Origin: JAWUWD01 sp034112085
Lineage (GTDB): Bacteria; Bacteroidota; Bacteroidia; Cytophagales; Cyclobacteriaceae
Direction: 5' to 3'
Assembly: GCA_034112085.1 (NCBI GenBank)
Contig: JAWUWD010000021.1
Span: 1-22,903, forward strand
Length of the DNA: 22,903 nucleotides
A model generated the notes under the pieces. The model ran no database searches. It was not told the origin of the DNA and saw only the letters and a program-made list of their open reading frames with translations. Made by a program: the position numbers and the translations under genes. Positions within the stretch are counted from its first letter, which is position 1, and the number at the start of each line of letters is the position of its first letter. Positions 8,795-14,947 of this stretch are shown here, in pieces.

Positions 8795-9369
8795 TGCGTC
8801 TTATCGTTTTCATAATAATACTTGAGGCTCTTTTGAAGATTTTTCTTTGCTCGGAAAATCAATGACTCTACTGAAGACAGCGAAGTATTCATAGTATCCG
8901 AAATCTCTTGATAACTCATTTCCTGCATCTTATGAAGTTGGAAAGCAGTTCTTTGGCTATCAGGTAGCTTTTCAATATGTGTAAGTAGAACGCTAGCTCG
9001 TTCTTTATTTTCTAATTGGACTCCGGGATGTTTAAAATCAGCATAATTTCTTTCTATAATATCTTCATTTCCGAACAATGAATTAAGAAAACCGAATCTC
9101 TTCTTTGTTTTTCGTTTCCGTATTAATTCAAGACTTTTATTAACGGCAATTCGATAAACCCAGGTATTCAACCCTGATTCTCCTTTGAACTTATAGATAG
9201 ATCGAAACAACTCTATGAATACTTCCTGCGCTGTATCTTCAGCGTCTTCTTCATTTCTCAAATACCCAAGACAAATACTGTATGTCTTATCCTGATAGAG
9301 TTCTACTAACCGTTTGAAGGCACTTTCATCTCCATCGATGATTCCAGAAATGAGCTCGTGGTCTGTCAA
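8791..9369 (-). CDS. ECF (group 4) RNA polymerase sigma factor, TTG start
   Basis: The 192-residue protein contains sigma region 2 (about 17-86, with EDAEDTAQEVFIELFRSI and the GLNTWVYRIAVNKSLELIRKRK -10-reading part) and region 4 (about 130-182, with LPDSQRTAFQLHKMQEMSYQEISDTM and a helix-turn-helix), joined by a linker; there is no region 1 or 3. It would direct RNA polymerase to a stress regulon, probably including its own operon. The start must be TTG at 9369-9367, because the codon before it is TAA and no in-frame ATG occurs before region 2, while the N-terminus MTDHELISGIIDGDESAF matches the family. It lies 37 bp after the Spy-like gene and overlaps the anti-sigma gene. Confidence 0.94.
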   Translation of the reverse strand: MTDHELISGIIDGDESAFKRLVELYQDKTYSICLGYLRNEEDAEDTAQEVFIELFRSIYKFKGESGLNTWVYRIAVNKSLELIRKRKTKKRFGFLNSLFGNEDIIERNYADFKHPGVQLENKERASVLLTHIEKLPDSQRTAFQLHKMQEMSYQEISDTMNTSLSSVESLIFRAKKNLQKSLKYYYENDKTQ

Positions 9370-9406
9370 TTATTTCGTGTTATTTCGATCTATATTTTAT
9401 TGAAAC

Positions 9407-9868
9407 CTAATGTCGCATTTTATGTTTACGTTTTCCCATTGATTGATGGCTATCTACAAACAGACGTTGCTCTTCTGTCAAGAATTTCTTTATGCCCATC
9501 TTATTTGAGACTCTTGCTTTCATCATGGTTGTTTCTAACTCACCTATTGCTTCTATCACTTTATTGATATCCTTTTCAGAACTTCCTTCCGTAGTCGTCA
9601 GAGTTTTTAAACGGGCTTTTTTTTCGCCTAATTCATTTTTTAAAGGAAGCACCTCTTTTTGGAGTTTGATTTTAGCTTCTTTCAGCTGTTTTTTTTGAGT
9701 ATCAGTAAGATTAGGGATATTCGGCTTGTGCTGCTTCATTTCACGATCCTTATGTCCTTCATGCTTAGCCTCTTTCATTTGCTTCTCTTGTGCAAATGTG
9801 CTCAACGTACCAAATAGCATCATCATCAGTGCTATTACTGTTAATTTGATTTTACTGTTCTTCATCAT
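9407..9868 (-). CDS. Exported Spy/CpxP-like LTxxQ protein with His-rich N-terminus
   Basis: The 153-residue protein has a signal peptide ending in FAQ (about residue 27) and a mature part that is a charged, Lys-rich helical domain. Two LTxxQ motifs (LTDTQ at 54-58, LTEEQ at 130-134) mark the Spy/CpxP family of periplasmic chaperones and metal sensors. A short HEGH motif (36-39) and further His near 47 and at the C-terminus (HKMRH) could bind metal. It has no membrane anchor, unlike the second LTxxQ protein at 7998-8483. It is the first gene of the sigma-factor operon and is a likely target and feedback element of that sigma factor. The start uses the first of two tandem ATG codons. No TAnnTTTG box was seen upstream, compatible with an alternative-sigma promoter. 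Confidence 0.85.
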   Translation of the reverse strand: MMKNSKIKLTVIALMMMLFGTLSTFAQEKQMKEAKHEGHKDREMKQHKPNIPNLTDTQKKQLKEAKIKLQKEVLPLKNELGEKKARLKTLTTTEGSSEKDINKVIEAIGELETTMMKARVSNKMGIKKFLTEEQRLFVDSHQSMGKRKHKMRH

Positions 9869-9960
9869 TTTAATATTTAAGTTTTAACCTATTTATTCTA
9901 TTAGATGATGAAGGAGAAATAAACTTGCGGCAGTGTTGAAATTTATTTTAAAAAGTAACG

Positions 9961-9995
9961 CTGTGAAATTAATAGGAGGCTTTAATCTATCACAG
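9961..9995. repeat. Imperfect inverted repeat at the 3' end of the pseudogene
   Basis: CTGTGA (9961-9966) pairs with TCACAG (9990-9995), and inside it ATTAA (9968-9972) pairs with TTAAT (9982-9986), leaving a 9-base loop and a small internal bulge. The stop codon of the broken nucleotidyltransferase gene lies inside it. There is no T-tract, so a terminator is doubtful. Confidence 0.35.
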
Positions 9996-10415
9996 TGCTA
10001 TGAACAACCCAAAACCAATTATCAGCTGCAACAGAGCCTGAGACACCAATAAATTTTATAAAAGGTAGTTTGCCCAGGAGTTTTAGAAGTCTTGTCCCTT
10101 TATGTATAAGTTCTTGAGTTAGCTTTGATTTTTCTTCCTGAAGATCTATTATCTCTTCCTTACCAACTACTGCCAAAAGGCCATTTTTTTCAATTATAAG
10201 CCCTTCATCTTTCAATTATTCTAGGACAAGCTTAATTTTTTGGAGATTATCTATGCTGGGCTCCTGAGATATCCATTTTATTAAATCACTCTTTCTAATA
10301 GGTGCATTGAATACATCTCTGTAGTTGATATGAATTATGATAATTTCTTTTAATGATAAATCGATCAATTCATTTATTTTTATCTGAGCAGTATAAATGT
10401 ATAGTAGCTTTGAGC
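9982..10415 (-). pseudogene. Remnant of a winged-helix/nucleotidyltransferase protein
   Basis: Reading the minus strand, an open stretch from about 10415 (no ATG in frame) gives a winged-helix-like sequence (LKEIIIIHINYRDVFNAPIRKSDLIKWIS) that is stopped by TAA at about 10219-10217. The same frame then continues as LKDEGLIIEKNGLLAVVG and reaches FIKFIGVSGSVAADN, the start of a nucleotidyltransferase fold (the GSxA motif), before stopping at 9982. The catalytic SDxD part expected just after GSxA is missing, although STVID at the end may be a degraded copy. An in-frame stop, no start codon and a truncated catalytic domain together indicate a decayed gene. The intact family in Bacteroidota couples a helix-turn-helix with a polymerase-beta-like nucleotidyltransferase. 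A TTG-started 77-residue peptide remains possible but unlikely to be functional. Confidence 0.65.
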
Positions 10416-10516
10416 ATTGTGTTTATCAAAAATATAAATAAGTCACATATTTCGATGCTATTAACCTGACAAATGATAATAATCTTCCGACAAATGGGTG
10501 GTGAGTAAATCATATT

Positions 10517-10555
10517 TTTTGTTAGTAATGGCTATCAAAGTCGTTACTAACAAAA
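10517..10555. repeat. Perfect 12-bp inverted repeat with 15-bp spacer
   Basis: TTTTGTTAGTAA (10517-10528) is the exact reverse complement of TTACTAACAAAA (10544-10555). The stop codon of the glycosyltransferase gene (TAG, minus strand, 10549-10547) lies in the right arm. The transcript hairpin would be followed by A, not T, on both strands, so it is not a classical intrinsic terminator; it may stabilise the 3' end, bind a protein or be the trace of a small element. Confidence 0.7.
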
Positions 10556-11554
10556 GAAAAAATAATCCTTCATACTTTCCATTCCTTGCTTATTCATGTA
10601 ATCTCTGATCTGTACTTGAGCATTATCATTGGCAACGGTGATGATGCTTTGAGGACTATCTATCTGGCTTATATAGTCAAAATTGAGCAACTCTTGACCA
10701 TAGATGATATGGCCAATCTTCTTGGGGTTATCACAGATCCAATGGAATGGGACATTTATCTCAACAAGATGTTTTGCGATGGTCTTACCTTTGGCACCTG
10801 CTCCCCATACGGTAAGTGGTCGAGAGTTATCATACTCTAGCTCTAGGAAGTAATTGATCTTGATTTCCAGGAAGAAGTTATTGTTGTAGTGTTCATGTGT
10901 GCGAGAAGTACGTGTGCTATAATCCCGCCAATAGTGAGTGAGTTGATCACATGGAATACACTTTAATCCATTTTTGTAGAACCTGAAAGTCAGATCATAA
11001 TCTTCTGGATAAGTATTCGGCAGGAAGTCTCCACTTTTGACCAGATCTTCTCTGTGAACCATGAAGTTAGGAGAGGGGATCACACACTCCTTGTAGATTT
11101 CGCTATAGTTAGTGCCAGCCGTAGTCAGTTTATTGAGCCACTTTTCATAGCGATCATAGCCATCTCCAATTCCCTTGTCTGAGAAGTATTTAACCAGCCC
11201 ATTTGCGATATGTCCCTTTCCACTATTGAGCAACAGGCTACTCAGTATTTCTAGTTTGTCCAAGGTCATAATGTCATCAGAGTCCATTCGGGTGATCAGG
11301 TCTCCTTTACTATGATCGAATGCGGTGCGTAGTGCTTCTATGATACCTGTCCCTTCATTGTTCAGAAGCTTTACTCTATGGTCATTGGCGGCATATTGCC
11401 TCACTATAGCTGAGCTATCGTCCTCAGAGTGATCATTAACAATGATGAGCTCCCAGTTCTGATAAGTTTGATTGCAAATGGAATCGAGACATTCTGCTAG
11501 AAATTCCGCTGTATTCTTAAAAGGAGTGAGGATGCTTATTAAAGGTTCTTGCAT
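10547..11554 (-). CDS. Glycosyltransferase family 2 with a C-terminal Rossmann-like extension
   Basis: The 335-residue protein begins with LISILTPFKNTAEFLAECLDSI, the GT-A start of GT2 enzymes, has VNDHSEDDS near residue 40, the metal-binding DSDD at 91-94 and a likely catalytic-base ED at 184-185 (TYPEDYDLTF). It should transfer a sugar from a nucleotide donor in cell-surface glycan synthesis; the acceptor is unknown. Residues about 246-325 form an additional unit with VWGAGAKGKTIAKHL (Gly-rich loop at 251-257) and CDNPKKIGHIIYG, resembling the nucleotide-binding C-terminal domain of some C-methyltransferases. The start at 11554 is chosen over a longer TTG-initiated version, because MQEPLISIL is the normal GT2 start. 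No other polysaccharide genes surround it. It is separated from the upstream gene by a terminator. Confidence 0.88.
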   Translation of the reverse strand: MQEPLISILTPFKNTAEFLAECLDSICNQTYQNWELIIVNDHSEDDSSAIVRQYAANDHRVKLLNNEGTGIIEALRTAFDHSKGDLITRMDSDDIMTLDKLEILSSLLLNSGKGHIANGLVKYFSDKGIGDGYDRYEKWLNKLTTAGTNYSEIYKECVIPSPNFMVHREDLVKSGDFLPNTYPEDYDLTFRFYKNGLKCIPCDQLTHYWRDYSTRTSRTHEHYNNNFFLEIKINYFLELEYDNSRPLTVWGAGAKGKTIAKHLVEINVPFHWICDNPKKIGHIIYGQELLNFDYISQIDSPQSIITVANDNAQVQIRDYMNKQGMESMKDYFFFC

Positions 11555-11609
11555 TGATGTAAAGTAGCAAAACCTAAAAGTTGAAAGCAACCGTTAGATT
11601 AGATTGAAT

Positions 11610-11641
11610 AAAAAAAGGCTACCATTAGGTAGCCTTTTTTT
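11610..11641 (-). terminator. Intrinsic terminator (probably works on both strands)
   Basis: AAAAAAAGGCTACC and GGTAGCCTTTTTTT form a 14-bp stem around the loop ATTA, with runs of A on one side and T on the other, so either strand gives a GC-core hairpin followed by U. It lies just after the DUF2911 stop codon (minus strand) and upstream of the glycosyltransferase start. Confidence 0.9.
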
Positions 11642-11655
11642 TATTGATGATTTGA

Positions 11656-12534
11656 TTACTTCAATGAAGCAATCAATTCTTCGTTTCTTTTGATATATCC
11701 GAAGTCACCACCTGCAGCAGCTTTAGCTTTTTCCAAAGACTCTTTTGCTGTAGCAATAGCTTCTTTTTTATTTTCCATTTTAGCCAATATTCTAGCCTTA
11801 GTGTGTATATGCCAGAATTGACCAGCATTCTCACCAATAGCCAAATACATGTTCATCCACTCTAACGCTTTAGTCAAATCCTTTCCAGAATTCATATAAT
11901 AGTTAGCAGCAGCAGTGTAGTTACTTGGGTTTACTTGAGTGTTTTTCTCAATAGAAGCCATTACAGCTGCATCGAAATCAACTGTCATAGGCACCTTCAC
12001 AGATACATCAGCCCAGGTAAGCTCGATATTAGCAGAAGTATTGTTTTCGCTGATATCAGTGATGTTATAAGTTAAATTTTCGATAGGCGTAGCAAGCTTA
12101 GAAGACTTCACAGTAGCCATCATCACTTCTTTGGTTTTATCATAATCACCAGTATTTCCACCCAAAGAGATATCTGAGTATAACATGAAACTCCAATCAG
12201 AAGCTCCAGGAGTAGCAAATATTAAATATTCACCAGCAGCTACTTTTGTTCCACCAATCTTTACATCAGTACTCAATGTCAACTTAGAGCCACTATTTGC
12301 TCCAGCTCTCCATAGAACTCCGTATGGTTGTAAGTAGTCTTTCCCTTCTCCGAAGATTTTTCTACCCTTAACTTTAGGTCTGAAATAATCGATTTTTACA
12401 TCTGTCAATCCTACAGTAGCAGATACAGACCCAGCAGAACTTGCTTGGGGGCTTGCGATTTGAGCGATAGAAATATTACTCGCAAATAGTGCAACTAAGC
12501 ACAATGATAAAATGATTTGTAATTTGTTTTTCAT
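11656..12534 (-). CDS. Exported DUF2911 protein with C-terminal TPR-like helices
   Basis: The 292-residue protein has a signal peptide (MKNKLQIILS..., ending near ISIAQ). Residues about 35-190 match the DUF2911 pattern: VGLTDVKIDYFRPKVKGRKIFG, YGVLWRAGANSGSKLTLSTDV and AAGEYLIFATPG. The last ~90 residues are helical, with NYYMNSGKDLTKALEWMNMYLAIG and a second repeat around KKEAIATAKESLEKA, like a pair of TPRs. The function of DUF2911 is unknown; the protein should be periplasmic or surface-exposed. The start at 12534 is preferred over a GTG start nine codons upstream, because it places the signal peptide at the N-terminus. It is transcribed away from the PorE-like gene and is ended by a strong terminator. 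Confidence 0.9.
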   Translation of the reverse strand: MKNKLQIILSLCLVALFASNISIAQIASPQASSAGSVSATVGLTDVKIDYFRPKVKGRKIFGEGKDYLQPYGVLWRAGANSGSKLTLSTDVKIGGTKVAAGEYLIFATPGASDWSFMLYSDISLGGNTGDYDKTKEVMMATVKSSKLATPIENLTYNITDISENNTSANIELTWADVSVKVPMTVDFDAAVMASIEKNTQVNPSNYTAAANYYMNSGKDLTKALEWMNMYLAIGENAGQFWHIHTKARILAKMENKKEAIATAKESLEKAKAAAGGDFGYIKRNEELIASLK

Positions 12535-12572
12535 TAGGTATAGTTTTTTAGTTATCCACAAGGTTACGGAAT

Positions 12573-12589
12573 AAAACCTTAAAGGTTTT
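12573..12589. promoter_or_regulatory. 17-bp palindrome in the divergent intergenic region
   Basis: AAAACCTT-A-AAGGTTTT is a perfect palindrome with one central base. It lies 39 bp upstream of the DUF2911 start and 131 bp upstream of the divergent PorE-like gene, so it may be an operator, or a hairpin in the DUF2911 leader. Confidence 0.4.
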
Positions 12590-12613
12590 TAGAAATGTTG
12601 GACTGTTATTTGA

Positions 12614-12648
12614 TTTGATCATACAGGAAAATTTAATAAATAATTTTG
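12614..12648 (+). promoter_or_regulatory. Candidate Bacteroidota-type promoter (distal)
   Basis: TTTG at 12614-12617 is followed after 23 bp by TAATTTTG at 12641-12648, matching the TTG-N17-23-TAnnTTTG pattern described for Bacteroidota. It would give a leader of about 65 bases for the gene at 12721. Confidence 0.4.
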
Positions 12649-12692
12649 CCACCATTAATCATCATAGAGCTACATTATTGACGTTTTTTCAA

Positions 12693-12700
12693 TATTTTTG
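12693..12700 (+). promoter_or_regulatory. Candidate -7 box (TATTTTTG) for the PorE-like gene
   Basis: TATTTTTG fits TAnnTTTG and lies 20 bp upstream of the ATG at 12721, giving a short leader. The nearest TTG upstream (12678-12680) is only 12 bp away, so the -33 element is poor. Confidence 0.4.
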
Positions 12701-12720
12701 CAGCCATAACAATTTTCATA

Positions 12721-14283
12721 ATGAGACACCTCTTTACACTTAGCCTTATTATTTTTATTCAGTCTCTTGCCTGGTCGCAATATAATGTGGATTCATTGAA
12801 TTCTGTTTATGATGAACAGTATCCAATATTAACACCCAATGGGCGATCAATGTATTTTACGCGTTCTAACCATCCTGAAAACATAGGAGGGGAACAGGAT
12901 AAAGGAGATATATGGTATAGTACTTTAGTAGGAGGGAAATGGACCAAACCGGTACATGGAGGTAGCGAGATAAATAATAAATCATGGAATGCAGTACTAG
13001 GATTTGGTGATAATGGAAACCAAGTATTATTACATCATCACTATGAGGATAATAAACAAGGGTTATCAATTTCAAAGAAAAAGAACAAAGGATGGACAAT
13101 TCCTGAGTCGATAACAATCCCATACTTCCTCAATAGATCAGATTTGCAAAGTGGTAGTCTTTCCCAAAATGGAGACCTAATACTCTTATCAATAGAGTCT
13201 TATAACTCAAAGGGTGGAGAAGACTTGTATGTGATAAAGAAGAATGAAGATAACACTTGGACTGATCCAAAGAATTTGGGTAGCACTGTTAATTCTCTAT
13301 ATCAAGAAATCAGCCCGTATCTTGCTGAAGATAATAAAACAATGTTTTTCGCCTCAAATGGACATAAAGGTGGGAGAGGAAGTTTTGATATATACCGATC
13401 CATCAGACAAGATGATAGTTGGACGAACTGGTCCAAACCAAAGAATATTGGCAAAGAAATTAATACACAAGGAAGAGAGTCTTCCTATATCTACTTGTTG
13501 GAACAAGAGACAGCCCTATATGTAAGTACCTTAGACAGTGATGGTTATGGTGATATTAAGTTTCTGAAAAAACAGGAAAAGATCAATTCTGTGATAGAAA
13601 AAGTAGTTGATCCTATCATTGCCGCTAAAGACCTCGTGGTATCTGATATTTTAGTTGAAGAAAGTAAGAATGTTGATTTACAAGCTGATGCTGTCTTTTC
13701 TGGAAGCGTTAAAAGCTCTAAAGATGGACGATATATATCTGTTGAGCTTGTCATATCATCAGTCGAGAAAAGCTTCAGAACAACTGTGGAAGTAATTAAT
13801 GGTGTTTTTAACAAACCAATGGCTGCTGGTGACTATCATGTCAGAATTGAGGCTAATGGATACATCAGTAAACTTTTGGCCATCACTCTAGATAGTGTAT
13901 TTACCAGCTATGAGATTTTTCTCTCACCGATAGTTGTAGGAGAACTTGTCAGCTTAGCTAGTGTGTTGTTCAAGCAAGGTACTAGTGAGTTGATATCATC
14001 TTCCAATGAAGAACTTGATGCAGTGGTTGATATGATGCAAAGCAATGCATCTATGGAGATTTCGCTTGGCGGACATACAGATAATCGAGGAAGCAGTAAG
14101 CTCAATTTTGTGCTGTCTGAAAAAAGGGTTGAGTCAGTCAAAAAGTATTTACAATCCAAAGGCATTGCTGGAAAACGAATATCAGGCAAAGGATATGGAG
14201 GGTCTAAACCAATCGCCAGTAATAAAAATGAACTGACGCGTAAACTAAATAGGAGAGTGGAGTTTACAGTAACTAAGAAATAG
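12721..14283 (+). CDS. PorE-like envelope protein: PD40/beta-propeller, CRD-like and OmpA domains
   Basis: The 520-residue protein starts with a signal peptide (MRHLFTLSLI..., ending near AWSQ). Residues about 28-275 hold repeats of the type YPILTPNGRSMYFTRS, SQNGDLILLS and YLAEDNKTMFFASNG, i.e. PD40/WD40-like propeller blades. Residues about 320-395 resemble a CarboxypepD_reg-like domain. Residues about 412-517 form an OmpA C-terminal peptidoglycan-binding domain with GGHTDNRGSSKLNFVLSEKR and the NRRVEF end. This order matches PorE of the type IX secretion system of Porphyromonas, minus its N-terminal TPR and lipid anchor; no lipobox is visible here. It would lie in the periplasm, bound to peptidoglycan at the outer-membrane side. 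Whether it serves T9SS or another envelope function is not shown by its neighbours. Confidence 0.85.
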   Translation: MRHLFTLSLIIFIQSLAWSQYNVDSLNSVYDEQYPILTPNGRSMYFTRSNHPENIGGEQDKGDIWYSTLVGGKWTKPVHGGSEINNKSWNAVLGFGDNGNQVLLHHHYEDNKQGLSISKKKNKGWTIPESITIPYFLNRSDLQSGSLSQNGDLILLSIESYNSKGGEDLYVIKKNEDNTWTDPKNLGSTVNSLYQEISPYLAEDNKTMFFASNGHKGGRGSFDIYRSIRQDDSWTNWSKPKNIGKEINTQGRESSYIYLLEQETALYVSTLDSDGYGDIKFLKKQEKINSVIEKVVDPIIAAKDLVVSDILVEESKNVDLQADAVFSGSVKSSKDGRYISVELVISSVEKSFRTTVEVINGVFNKPMAAGDYHVRIEANGYISKLLAITLDSVFTSYEIFLSPIVVGELVSLASVLFKQGTSELISSSNEELDAVVDMMQSNASMEISLGGHTDNRGSSKLNFVLSEKRVESVKKYLQSKGIAGKRISGKGYGGSKPIASNKNELTRKLNRRVEFTVTKK

Positions 14284-14534
14284 CCACTTATTTAAAGTAA
14301 ATTATCGCAGAACCCGAAATAATAAATAGGAACGAGCACGTCCAAAGGCCGACATTAGGATAATTTTGTTTGTTAAGAAACCCAAAACATAATTTTTGGC
14401 TGTGATAATCTACCTAATATTTGAGATTTCCATGATAACGAAAATCATATATTTGTCTAACAGAAATCGTAATTGTAACGTTGGTTAAGATAATAATGTG
14501 AAATGAAAATGCTTTATAGGCATTTAATAATCAA
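14284..14534. other. Convergent intergenic region, 251 bp
   Basis: AT-rich, with no gene seen. It contains a weak CCAAAA/TTTTGG hairpin (14382-14399) without a T-tract, an AAATGC/GCATTT hairpin near 14507-14525 close to the end of the RidA gene, and a lone promoter-like TAATTTTG (14361-14368, plus strand) with nothing obvious downstream. Confidence 0.5.
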
Positions 14535-14930
14535 TTATTTTTCATCGCGCACTGCAGTACAAGTTATTTTCACCTTGCCTCCAAAAGGAAGAGCTTGTGC
14601 TTGATATATTGTTCTCGCTGGAAGTTTTCCATTTGGAAATAGCTGGATGTATATCTTATTGACTTCATTAAGGTCTTTTAAATCATCAAACGCGATATCA
14701 ACAAAAACTATGTCTTCTTTCAAAAAACCTGCATTTTGAACGGAAGCAAACACATTAGAAAAAGCTAATTTAGTTTCTTCAATAATATCACCCTGCATAT
14801 ATTTCCCTTCCGCATTCACCGACAATTGACCACTAACAAAGCACATATTATTGACTACTACTGCATGGCTGATGGGACTGGACCATTTCGGTAGCCCATC
14901 TCCTTCAGTGATGTATTTCTTCTTTGTCAT
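14535..14930 (-). CDS. RidA/YjgF/UK114-family protein lacking the usual catalytic Glu
   Basis: The 131-residue protein has the RidA fold: AVVVNNMCFVSGQLSVNAEG near the start, a helix with TKLAFSNVFASVQNAG, the strand VFVDIAFDDLKDLNEVN and the end LPARTIYQAQALPFGGKVKITCTAV. Arg106 matches the substrate-binding Arg105 of E. coli RidA. The residue matching the catalytic Glu120 is Lys121, so the usual enamine/imine deaminase reaction is doubtful and the protein may belong to another Rid subfamily with another role. It is cytoplasmic (no signal peptide). It starts 17 bp after the DEAD-box helicase gene and is probably co-transcribed with it. Confidence 0.92.
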   Translation of the reverse strand: MTKKKYITEGDGLPKWSSPISHAVVVNNMCFVSGQLSVNAEGKYMQGDIIEETKLAFSNVFASVQNAGFLKEDIVFVDIAFDDLKDLNEVNKIYIQLFPNGKLPARTIYQAQALPFGGKVKITCTAVRDEK

Positions 14931-14947
14931 AACTTATGCAGCACTTT

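Noticed and set aside
9961..9995. CRP-like TGTGA...TCACA symmetry
   Set aside because: The half-sites are 23 bp apart rather than 6, and Bacteroidota do not generally use an E. coli-type CRP site; it is more likely a hairpin.
11555..11590. 12-residue N-terminal extension of the glycosyltransferase from a TTG codon
   Set aside because: GT2 proteins normally begin a few residues before the SILTPFKN-type strand, so the ATG at 11554 fits better.
14361..14368. Promoter-like TAATTTTG on the plus strand
   Set aside because: It lies in a convergent intergenic region with no gene downstream on that strand; in AT-rich DNA such an octamer occurs by chance.
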